Positions 24,042-29,802 of a stretch of 64,000 nucleotides of DNA are shown here, piece by piece. How positions within the stretch are numbered: position 1 is the stretch's first letter; every line of letters starts with the position of its first letter. The DNA lies in contig QGGY01000015.1 of NCBI GenBank assembly GCA_003148945.1, forward strand, positions 71,338 through 135,337, in the 5' to 3' direction. Source of the stretch: Murimonas intestini. GTDB taxonomy: Bacteria > Bacillota > Clostridia > Lachnospirales > Lachnospiraceae. A program made the translations under genes and the position numbers. The notes below the pieces were generated by a model. It did no database searches. It saw nothing but the letters and a program-made list of their open reading frames with translations, and had not been told where the DNA came from.

Positions 24042-24356
24042 ATGAATGATGAAGAAATTGCTGTAAAGCTTGAGGGACACGAACATGAAATAGGGTCTCT
24101 CAAGCATCGGATGAGAGCACAGGAAGATCAGGCTAAAGCCATACAGTCCCTGGTTGTGTCAGTTGAAAAGCTGGCACTAAACATGGAAAACATGCTGGAA
24201 GAGCAACGGCAGCAAGGGGAACGGCTGAAGGTTTTAGAAGAGGAGCCTAAAAAACAGTGGAGTAGCATCAAAAAGACTATATTCACATCCATAATCTCCA
24301 CTGTAGCAGGGGCATTGGCAGCAGCATTAATAATGGCCGTTGGGCCGTTTTTATAA
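24042..24356 (+). CDS. XhlA-like lysis-associated membrane protein
   Basis: 104 residues from ATG 24042 (AAGGAAGGAG upstream). A longer frame from 23979 would read through the terminator and is rejected. Long coiled coil (residues about 5-70, LEGHEHEIGSLKHRMRAQED) followed by one C-terminal membrane helix (about 82-103, SIISTVAGALAAALIMAVG). This matches haemolysin XhlA-type proteins that sit before holin genes and assist lysis or membrane targeting. Confidence 0.75.
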   Translation: MNDEEIAVKLEGHEHEIGSLKHRMRAQEDQAKAIQSLVVSVEKLALNMENMLEEQRQQGERLKVLEEEPKKQWSSIKKTIFTSIISTVAGALAAALIMAVGPFL

Positions 24357-24374
24357 GAAAGAGAGGAATCCTTT

Positions 24375-24587
24375 ATGAAGAAAGAAAACATAAAGCAGTG
24401 GTTAAAAGCAGCAGGAGTCAGAGCAATCAAGACAGTAGCACAGACAGCAATTGCTACCATCGGTACTGCAGCAGTACTGGGGGATGTCAACTGGGCTATG
24501 GTAGGCAGCGCAGCCGTGCTGGCTGGGGTATTATCCTTACTTACCAGTGTGGCGGGGCTTCCTGAATTAACAGGGGAGGGAAAGTAA
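24375..24587 (+). CDS. holin, r1t-like
   Basis: 70 residues with two hydrophobic helices: VRAIKTVAQTAIATIGTAAV (about 15-34) and MVGSAAVLAGVLSLLTSVAG (about 42-61), and a short polar tail. The sequence pattern is that of the r1t family of phage holins, which make membrane lesions and release the endolysin. The stop is immediately followed by the amidase ATG. Confidence 0.85.
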   Translation: MKKENIKQWLKAAGVRAIKTVAQTAIATIGTAAVLGDVNWAMVGSAAVLAGVLSLLTSVAGLPELTGEGK

Positions 24588-25583
24588 ATGCAGATAAATA
24601 AATTAATTACGCCGTACAATCATTACAATGGCCGTGGAGGCCAGGGGATAAAGTACATTGTCATCCATTATGTAGGGGCCCTGGGAGGGGCGAAAGAAAA
24701 CTGCCAGTATTATGCCAGCGGTGATGTAGGGGCCAGCGCACATTATTATGTGGGCTTTTCCGGGGAGATATGGCAGAGCGTTGAGGATGCTAACGGTGCA
24801 TGGAGTGTAGGAGGTGGGCGTCAGAGCAGCGAGGGCGGTGCTTATTATGGGCAGTGTACTAATTATAATTCACTCAGCATAGAGATGTGCGTACATAAGA
24901 GAAACCACAACACAATGAACGCCACAGACAGAGACTGGTATTTTGAAGATGCCACAGTCAAGTCAGCTGTTGAGCTTACAAAGTACCTCATGAGTAAATA
25001 TGGTATACCCGCAGATCGTGTAATCAGGCATTATGACGTCAATGGTAAGACATGCCCTAATCCATATGTTTACAATCACACAAAACATACATGGGCAGCT
25101 TTCAAGGCAGCACTTGCGGGGGCGAGTACTGAACCAGCTCCGCAGCCGTCAAAACCAGATGAGGCCGGGATCATCTACAGAGTACAGACAGGGGCTTTCA
25201 AAGACAAGAAACTTGCTGACAGCTTTGCAGCCACGCTCAAGAGTCAGGGGTTTGAAACCTGTATTAAACAGACTGAGAGTTTATATAAGGTTCAGATAGG
25301 GGCCTTTTCCATGAAAGCTAATGCTGACTCTATGCTGAAAAAATTACAGTCATATGGCTATGGGGGTTTTGTCACGGGAGGTGATACCGTGGAGGCAAAA
25401 GAAAAAACTGTAAAAGTGACGACAGACGTGCTCAATATAAGGACTGGCCCCGGAACGAGTTATACACTGTCGGGGCAGATTACTGACCGGGGTACATATA
25501 CGATCGTAGAGACTTCAGGCAATTGGGGCAAGCTCAAGAGCGGCGCAGGCTGGATTTGCCTGGATTATACGAGAAATAGTTGA
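24588..25583 (+). CDS. endolysin: N-acetylmuramoyl-L-alanine amidase with SPOR and SH3 domains
   Basis: 331 residues in three parts. Residues about 10-165 are an Amidase_2 domain: IKYIVIHYVGALGG carries the first zinc His, SAHYYVGFSG the substrate region, and IRHYDVNGKTCPNP the second His and the Cys ligand. Residues about 195-265 are a SPOR-like domain (YRVQTGAFKDKKLADSF and YKVQIGAFSMKANADSM). Residues about 275-330 are a bacterial SH3 domain (VLNIRTGPGTSYTLSGQI). The enzyme cuts the bond between N-acetylmuramate and L-alanine at the end of the lytic cycle; the C-terminal domains bind the wall. A SPOR module in an endolysin is less usual. Confidence 0.9.
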   Translation: MQINKLITPYNHYNGRGGQGIKYIVIHYVGALGGAKENCQYYASGDVGASAHYYVGFSGEIWQSVEDANGAWSVGGGRQSSEGGAYYGQCTNYNSLSIEMCVHKRNHNTMNATDRDWYFEDATVKSAVELTKYLMSKYGIPADRVIRHYDVNGKTCPNPYVYNHTKHTWAAFKAALAGASTEPAPQPSKPDEAGIIYRVQTGAFKDKKLADSFAATLKSQGFETCIKQTESLYKVQIGAFSMKANADSMLKKLQSYGYGGFVTGGDTVEAKEKTVKVTTDVLNIRTGPGTSYTLSGQITDRGTYTIVETSGNWGKLKSGAGWICLDYTRNS

Positions 25584-25608
25584 CAAAAATAAGCGTGTGT
25601 GCTAGTAT
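25580..25608 (+). promoter_or_regulatory. strong promoter of the hairpin-repeat RNA
   Basis: TTGACA (25580-25585), exactly 17 bp, TAGTAT (25603-25608). It overlaps the end of the amidase gene and predicts a start near 25615, right at the first repeat unit. Confidence 0.8.
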
Positions 25609-25616
25609 ATAAATAT

Positions 25617-25645
25617 GTCAAGGGAATGTCCTTGCGGATTGAAAT
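25617..25645 (+). repeat. repeat unit 1 of the ncRNA
   Basis: 29 bases: GTC start, stem CAAGG/CCTTG, tail CGGATTGAAAT. Confidence 0.7.
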
Positions 25646-25682
25646 AATAGTTTTATTTATAGCTTTGCCGTTGCAAAACGGT

Positions 25683-25713
25683 GTCTGCCCCGTCAGGGAC
25701 AGCGGATTGAAAT
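25683..25713 (+). repeat. repeat unit 2 of the ncRNA
   Basis: 31 bases: GTC start, stem CTGCCCC/GGGACAG with one mismatch, tail CGGATTGAAAT. Confidence 0.75.
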
Positions 25714-25754
25714 ATTAATAATTTTATTTATGTTTTTTCCGTTATATAACGGGT

Positions 25755-25785
25755 GTCTGCCCTGTAAAGGGCAGTGGATTGAAAT
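25755..25785 (+). repeat. repeat unit 3 of the ncRNA, closest to a type I-C CRISPR repeat
   Basis: 31 bases: GTC start, perfect stem CTGCCC/GGGCAG with loop TGTAAA, tail TGGATTGAAAT. Confidence 0.75.
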
Positions 25786-25807
25786 AATAAAGTTGTAAAT
25801 AGCGACA

Positions 25808-25847
25808 CACAAAAAAAGAGTAACTTTCGGGTTGCTCTTTTTTTGTG
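25808..25847. terminator. bidirectional terminator after the ncRNA
   Basis: CACAAAAAAAGAG pairs with CTCTTTTTTTGTG, extended inward by TAAC/GTTG with a G-U pair, around TTTCGG. The A- and T-runs make it work in both directions. Confidence 0.85.
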
Positions 25848-25862
25848 CAAATAAAGAAATTA

Positions 25863-25885
25863 AACTGCCCTTGTACAGGGCAGTT
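25863..25885 (-). terminator. terminator hairpin of the 172-aa gene, matching ncRNA unit 3
   Basis: On the minus strand AACTGCCCT and AGGGCAGTT pair and are followed by TTAATTTCTTT. The hairpin CTGCCCTGTACAAGGGCAG differs from ncRNA unit 3 by one inserted base, so the mRNA end and the RNA could pair or share a binding protein. Confidence 0.6.
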
Positions 25886-25902
25886 GGTTTACAGGGTATT
25901 TG

Positions 25903-26421
25903 TTAAATTGCATCTAATAATTTAGCATAAAAATCAGCGTTGATATCACTGTGAGCGCTGTGCATGAGTTTATGTCTGTCATATCCATAGGCAGATAATG
26001 CGATAACTGTTTGTGATATGATCTCTTCATCGGGGAGTAGATCTGCTTTAGCCGCGAAGGCCTTAACCTCATTATCAATTTGAAATAAAATAGTATCTAA
26101 GACAAGTTTTAATTTTGTCTTAGGCTGCATTGGTTCTTCTCCATTATTTTGAGATTCAACATCCTGCACCAGCATGTTAAAATCTAAATCCTCTGGAATG
26201 GATGTTGTTATGTACACAACCTCCGCATAATCATCAGGTATACTGAGAGGCTTTACAACAGCGTATTTATTTACGCCATCAACGCTATATACATACAAAT
26301 TTAAATCAGGGCTACAAGCTGGCTCTGTATATGGGATATTGTTTTTTACAAGAGTCTTGTAAAATTCTGTTTCTATAATCTGACGTGTTACATCGATTCC
26401 GTAATGTTTAAAGGTCTTCAT
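25903..26421 (-). CDS. uncharacterised 172-aa protein convergent with the ncRNA
   Basis: Starts MKTFKHYGIDVTRQIIETEF. It has a beta-rich N-terminal half (YVYSVDGVNKYAVVKPLSIP) and a helical C-terminal half (LKLVLDTILFQIDNEVKAFA). It is acidic, with no membrane segment or signal, and I do not recognise the family. It has its own promoter (TTGCCA 26483-26488, 17 bp, TATTAT 26460-26465, minus strand) and ends in a hairpin nearly identical to the ncRNA's third unit. Its position after the lysis genes and opposite orientation mark it as an accessory gene expressed in the prophage state. It does not resemble ToxN-type toxins. Confidence 0.7.
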   Translation of the reverse strand: MKTFKHYGIDVTRQIIETEFYKTLVKNNIPYTEPACSPDLNLYVYSVDGVNKYAVVKPLSIPDDYAEVVYITTSIPEDLDFNMLVQDVESQNNGEEPMQPKTKLKLVLDTILFQIDNEVKAFAAKADLLPDEEIISQTVIALSAYGYDRHKLMHSAHSDINADFYAKLLDAI

Positions 26422-26459
26422 ACTCTAATCTCCCTTGCACTTTGTCTTAATTATATGTT

Positions 26460-26488
26460 ATAATATTTTTGCGGGGGAGCGGTGGCAA
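26460..26488 (-). promoter_or_regulatory. promoter of the 172-aa gene
   Basis: Minus strand: TTGCCA, 17 bp, TATTAT, 39 bp before the ATG. Confidence 0.6.
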
Positions 26489-26518
26489 GTCCGCCCTCCC
26501 TTTGCTTTCTCTCAAAGC

Positions 26519-26668
26519 CTATTCTGCAGGCTTTTGTTTTTTTGGTTCGTTTGGAAACTCAATTCCTAGGATTTCCATTAAATTTCTGTAAGCTTCTATT
26601 TCTGTGCTGCCTCTCTGCGCTTCTTTGATTAAAAATCTTTGCATTTCTTCTTTGGTCATACTTTCCAT
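26519..26668 (-). CDS. 49-aa hypothetical protein under ATTCGTACGAAT control
   Basis: Starts MESMTKEEMQRFLIKEAQRG and ends PKKQKPAE; charged and helical. The ribosome site AAAGGAGG is well placed. Its promoter (TTGACT, 17 bp, TATAAT; + positions 26731-26759) carries a perfect ATTCGTACGAAT operator in the spacer. Function unknown. It shares its control with the AbrB-like gene upstream and the divergent 27113 gene. Confidence 0.6.
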   Translation of the reverse strand: MESMTKEEMQRFLIKEAQRGSTEIEAYRNLMEILGIEFPNEPKKQKPAE

Positions 26669-26730
26669 TTGTTCCTCCTTTCTCCGCTTGCCCGGTCATT
26701 CGTTAAAGGATGTCTCCTTTAACTATCTTT

Positions 26731-26759
26731 ATTATATTACCATTCGTACGAATAGTCAA
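26731..26759 (-). promoter_or_regulatory. promoter with operator, controlling the 49-aa gene
   Basis: Minus strand: TTGACT (26754-26759), a 17-bp spacer, TATAAT (26731-26736). The palindrome ATTCGTACGAAT (26742-26753) occupies the spacer next to the -35 box, a position where a bound repressor would block RNA polymerase. Confidence 0.75.
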
Positions 26760-26935
26760 GCTTTTTTAATGATTATTCTATCTCCCTCAAGTGAGATAAT
26801 TACATCTTTGTCTTCGGGAGTAATATTAAGGGCTTTTATAAAGTCATTTGGAAGGGTTAACCTTGCCATGATAGAACTTTTACTTGCAGTTCCGCCAGGC
26901 TTATTAAAGAGTATCTTTCTTTTTATAGGCTCCAC
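26756..26935 (-). CDS. AbrB/MazE-like DNA-binding protein
   Basis: 59 residues, GTG start, with GGAGGTGAT as ribosome site. KSSIMARLTLPNDFIKALNI followed by TPEDKDVIISLEGDRIIIKK reads as a SpoVT-AbrB swapped-hairpin domain, found in AbrB-type regulators and MazE-type antitoxins. No partner toxin is recognisable beside it. Its own promoter carries a near-perfect ATTCGTACGAAT in the spacer, so it is the prime candidate for the repressor that binds the five copies here. That assignment is inference. Confidence 0.7.
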   Translation of the reverse strand: MEPIKRKILFNKPGGTASKSSIMARLTLPNDFIKALNITPEDKDVIISLEGDRIIIKKA

Positions 26936-26963
26936 TTTATCACCTCCTTTTCTTTTGTATTAT

Positions 26964-26992
26964 ATATCATTCGTACAAATAAAACAATAGAA
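26964..26992 (-). promoter_or_regulatory. promoter with operator, controlling the AbrB-like gene
   Basis: Minus strand: TTGTTT, 17-bp spacer, TATAAT. The spacer contains TTTGTACGAAT, a one-mismatch copy of the palindrome (26969-26980). Confidence 0.65.
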
Positions 26993-26999
26993 TATGTAT

Positions 27000-27035
27000 A
27001 TTCGTACGAATTGCACAAAAATCATTCGTACGATT
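27000..27035. promoter_or_regulatory. two further copies of the ATTCGTACGAAT palindrome
   Basis: 27000-27011 is perfect; 27024-27035 has one mismatch. They lie between the divergent promoters and could support cooperative binding. Confidence 0.65.
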
Positions 27036-27050
27036 TAGGCAGAATGCATA

Positions 27051-27079
27051 TTGAATTATTCGTACGAATAGTATATAAT
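27051..27079 (+). promoter_or_regulatory. promoter with operator, controlling the 27113 gene
   Basis: TTGAAT (27051-27056), 17 bp, TATAAT (27074-27079). A perfect ATTCGTACGAAT (27058-27069) sits in the spacer. Confidence 0.75.
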
Positions 27080-27112
27080 GTAATCAAGATAAAGAACGGA
27101 GGAAATAAAAAA

Positions 27113-27583
27113 ATGAAAAAATATAACTTATCAAAAATCATGAAAGAAGCATGGAAAATTTATAGAGAGACACAGAAATGTGTAGCACAGTATAGATTAA
27201 GCTTCTCAGAATGTCTTAAGAGGGCATGGAAAGAAGCGAAAGAAATTGCAAGAATAATTGATGCATCAGTGATCGAGATGAAAGTAGCAAGACATGACAG
27301 CTTTACAGTTAACACTTTAACAGGTGTCATTTCCGGGAAAACATATACAGCAAAGGAATTTATTAAAAGTAACTTTAAAGCTATATGGGATGGAGCGACA
27401 AAATGCTGGATCACAGATCCGGAAGCGCTCAAAAAAGAAATTACAGAAAACGCAGCATATTATAAAAAATATGTTGTGGACAACGGTGAAATAGTAGATA
27501 ATAAGCTTGTAAATTGTAATGATGGCTTTTATAGCCGAATTACTTACTCAAGCGGAAAAGTAGAATATGCATTCGTAGGATGA
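27113..27583 (+). CDS. uncharacterised 156-aa protein
   Basis: Start at ATG 27113 with ACGGAGGAAAT upstream; the longer frame from 27011 runs through the promoter and is rejected. The N-terminus KYNLSKIMKEAWKIYRETQK and FSECLKRAWKEAKEIARI form amphipathic helices found in several mobile-element proteins of Clostridia; the C-terminal part (SGKTYTAKEFIKSNFKAIWD) is mixed. No catalytic motif is recognised. Expression should be tightly controlled by the palindromic operator inside its promoter. Confidence 0.7.
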   Translation: MKKYNLSKIMKEAWKIYRETQKCVAQYRLSFSECLKRAWKEAKEIARIIDASVIEMKVARHDSFTVNTLTGVISGKTYTAKEFIKSNFKAIWDGATKCWITDPEALKKEITENAAYYKKYVVDNGEIVDNKLVNCNDGFYSRITYSSGKVEYAFVG

Positions 27584-27628
27584 TTATCACCCGTCCCGGA
27601 GGTTACGAGGGCAGAGAGGGGAAACTTC

Positions 27629-27883
27629 ATGAACAAATATACAGATGGAAATAATACGGTGCACGCCGCAAATTATCAAGAGGCGGCAGAAAAGCTTTAT
27701 GGACAGCAATATTATATTAACCCGATGTCTCCATCGAATAGTAACAACACGATCCCGACAACCTATGTGTATAAGCACCGAGGCTACGCAGAGGTTCTTG
27801 TTTTTGCAGTTGGGGATAAGCAGGGCACATATTGGGGTGTCCAGCAGGGGAAACCTGCAAAACACATTATAAAACGCATATAA
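27629..27883 (+). CDS. hypothetical 84-aa protein
   Basis: Starts MNKYTDGNNTVHAANYQEAA after GAGGGGAAA. Compact mixed fold, no cysteines or membrane segment, no family recognised. It lies 45 bp after the 27113 gene and is probably co-transcribed. It appears to be the last prophage gene. Confidence 0.6.
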   Translation: MNKYTDGNNTVHAANYQEAAEKLYGQQYYINPMSPSNSNNTIPTTYVYKHRGYAEVLVFAVGDKQGTYWGVQQGKPAKHIIKRI

Positions 27884-28131
27884 TTTGTATCGTAAATTTT
27901 TTTGTATATAAAAACCCCGGGTAGGGAGTACCTGGGGTTACAGGAGTGCCGGTAAGGAATCCGGCACGAGTTATGAAAACATCATTATAATAAGACATTT
28001 TACAGCGGATGTCAATTATTGTCGGTCGCAAGTTACGACATTAGTCGACATGTAAATCCGCAAGGTAAATAAAAAATGTCGTAGAAATATAGACACATTG
28101 ATTCGGATGTATTCCGGTCGTCGGCATTGAT
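27884..28131. other. non-coding junction region; probable prophage right end
   Basis: No gene is seen between 27884 and the host mglB gene. The stretch holds two strong hairpins (AACCCC/GGGGTT at about 27909-27935 and GTGCCGG/CCGGCAC at about 27946-27967). TACGACATT (28034-28042) has an inverted copy AATGTCGTA (28075-28083), and more TGTCG/CGACA elements lie nearby, as in integrase arm sites. An attachment core cannot be identified because the left end is outside the window and no tRNA is present. Confidence 0.35.
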
Positions 28132-28164
28132 AAACCCTTGATTATTCAAGGGTTTATTTTTTTT
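28132..28164 (+). terminator. intrinsic terminator before mglB
   Basis: AAACCCTTGA pairs perfectly with TCAAGGGTTT around TTAT and is followed by ATTTTTTTT. Confidence 0.85.
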
Positions 28165-28351
28165 GTTTGTGAGGATTGCCCGTTATGACCAGAAAACACA
28201 TTAAAAATTATTAAATATAACTGAAGAAACCTTAAAAATTTCAATGAAAGTAGAAAAATATTCTATGTTTTATCGGATAAACATCAGTTATACTGTCAAT
28301 ATCAACAAAGAACACGAAAAAAGAGTGTCAAAGTGAAGGGAGAAATTGTAT

Positions 28352-29650
28352 ATGAAGAAACAAATTGCTTTAGCGACTATGGCAGCAGTGCTCGGACTTT
28401 CAGTTACCGCATATGGTGCCGGTGATTCCCAAAAGGCAGACACAGCAGCAAAGGTTCCAGCAGATGTGACATTAACAAAATCAGCAGAGGTGGAAAACAA
28501 GGATAAACCTTTAGTATGGTTTAACCGCCAGCCATCCAACAGTTCTACAGGCGAGCTTGATATGACAGCTCTGAACTATAATAAAGATACATATTATGTA
28601 GGATTCGATGCAAACCAGGGCGCTGAGCTTCAGGGTACAATGGTTAAAGAGTATATCGAGAAAAACATTGACACCATCGACCGTAACGGTGACGGCGTAA
28701 TCGGATATGTTCTGGCAATCGGAGATATCGGACATAATGACTCTATCGCCCGTACAAGAGGTGTACGTAAGGCACTTGGCACAGGCGTTGAGAAAGACGG
28801 AGACATCAACAGTGAACCAATCGGAACAAACTCAGACGGTTCAGCATCCGCAGTACAGGACGGATCAATTGAAGTCAACGGAAAGACATATGTAGTCAGG
28901 GAGCTTGCTTCTCAGGAAATGAAGAACTCCGCAGGTGCTACATGGGATGCAGCTACAGCAGGCAATACGATCGGCACATGGTCTTCATCTTTTGGCGATG
29001 AGATCGATGTTGTTGTATCTAATAATGACGGAATGGGCATGTCAATGTTCAATGCATGGTCAAATGACAATAAGGTTCCTACATTTGGATACGATGCAAA
29101 CAGTGATGCAGTGGCAGCTATCGCAGAAGGCTACGGCGGAACGATCAGCCAGCATGCAGATGTACAGGCATACCTGACACTTCGTGTTCTTCGTAATGCT
29201 CTTGACGGAGTAGATATCGATACAGGTATCGGCACAGCTGACGAAGCCGGAAATGTTCTGTCTGACGATGTATATGTATACAGAGAAGAAGAGCGTTCCT
29301 ACTATGCATTAAATGTTGCAGTTACAGCTGATAACTATCAGGATTTCACAGATTCCACAATGGTTTATGAGCCGGTATCAAAACAGCTTGATGAAAGCAC
29401 ACATGCTGTAAAGAAGGTTTGGCTTGATATCTATAATGCTGCAGATAACTTCCTGAGCTCAACATACCAGCCGCTGCTGCAGAAATATGATGATCTTCTT
29501 AATCTGGATGTTGATTATATAGGCGGAGATGGACAGACTGAGTCTAACATTACAAACCGTCTTGGAAATCCAAGCCAGTATGATGCATTTGCAATCAACA
29601 TGGTTAAGACAGATAATGCCGCTTCTTACACATCTTTACTTAATCAGTAA
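28352..29650 (+). CDS. mglB: galactose/methyl-galactoside substrate-binding protein (MglB-like)
   Basis: 432 residues from ATG 28352 (GAAGGGAG upstream). Signal peptide KKQIALATMAAVLGLSVTAYGAG, with an Ala-x-Ala-type site and no lipobox cysteine, which is unusual for a Gram-positive binding protein. Sugar-binding fold: LVWFNRQPSNSS, YYVGFDANQGAELQG, and the calcium-loop segment DRNGDGVIGYVLAIGD (about 118-133), which corresponds to the loop of enterobacterial galactose-binding protein. VVVSNNDGMGMSMFNAW and PTFGYDANSDAV are the remaining ligand-site strands. It is about 100 residues longer than E. coli MglB. First gene of an mglBAC operon; the galactose-type substrate is inferred from the family. 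Confidence 0.85.
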   Translation: MKKQIALATMAAVLGLSVTAYGAGDSQKADTAAKVPADVTLTKSAEVENKDKPLVWFNRQPSNSSTGELDMTALNYNKDTYYVGFDANQGAELQGTMVKEYIEKNIDTIDRNGDGVIGYVLAIGDIGHNDSIARTRGVRKALGTGVEKDGDINSEPIGTNSDGSASAVQDGSIEVNGKTYVVRELASQEMKNSAGATWDAATAGNTIGTWSSSFGDEIDVVVSNNDGMGMSMFNAWSNDNKVPTFGYDANSDAVAAIAEGYGGTISQHADVQAYLTLRVLRNALDGVDIDTGIGTADEAGNVLSDDVYVYREEERSYYALNVAVTADNYQDFTDSTMVYEPVSKQLDESTHAVKKVWLDIYNAADNFLSSTYQPLLQKYDDLLNLDVDYIGGDGQTESNITNRLGNPSQYDAFAINMVKTDNAASYTSLLNQ

Positions 29651-29672
29651 TATTTATCGAAACATGGAGGAT

Positions 29673-29750
29673 GCTCCGGCGGATTGCAGAGCGGTTCAGA
29701 TCTATGATGTTATCAGAGCTGACGGGCCGCTACAGCAAGAACGCCGGAGC
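29673..29750 (+). promoter_or_regulatory. intergenic stem-loop between mglB and mglA
   Basis: GCTCCGGCG (29673-29681) and CGCCGGAGC (29742-29750) are exact inverted repeats. Such structures commonly stabilise the binding-protein mRNA and lower read-through, so that mglB outnumbers mglAC. Confidence 0.5.
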
Positions 29751-29802
29751 GTTCTTGAATTTAGGGTCAATCAACTAAAAATACATATACAGGGGTAAAA
29801 TA

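Larger units (their letters stand above)
25615..25847 (+). ncRNA. tandem hairpin ncRNA with type I-C CRISPR-repeat-like units
   Basis: A roughly 230-base transcription unit without a coding frame, bounded by a consensus promoter and an intrinsic terminator. It has three units. Unit 1 (25617-25645) pairs CAAGG with CCTTG; unit 2 (25683-25713) pairs CTGCCCC with GGGACAG (one mismatch); unit 3 (25755-25785) pairs CTGCCC with GGGCAG. All begin GTC and all end GGATTGAAAT; unit 3 ends GTGGATTGAAAT, the tail seen in type I-C CRISPR repeats. Stem sequences change while pairing is kept, evidence for a functional RNA. The gaps between units (37 and 41 bases) are not unrelated spacers: both contain TTTTATTTAT and a small hairpin CCGTT-N4-AACGG. 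No cas genes are in the window. A CRISPR-repeat mimic (anti-CRISPR RNA) is the leading hypothesis; a small regulatory RNA is the alternative. Confidence 0.65.

Noticed and set aside
25617-25785. A true three-repeat CRISPR array
   Set aside because: The intervals are similar to each other (both have TTTTATTTAT and a CCGTT/AACGG hairpin), vary in length (37 and 41), and no cas genes or AT-rich leader are present. The units are better read as repeat-like RNA hairpins.
25615-26421. Type III toxin-antitoxin (ToxI repeats plus ToxN-like toxin)
   Set aside because: The only neighbouring gene is on the opposite strand and its sequence does not look like ToxN, CptN or TenpN. The repeats are not uniform in length.
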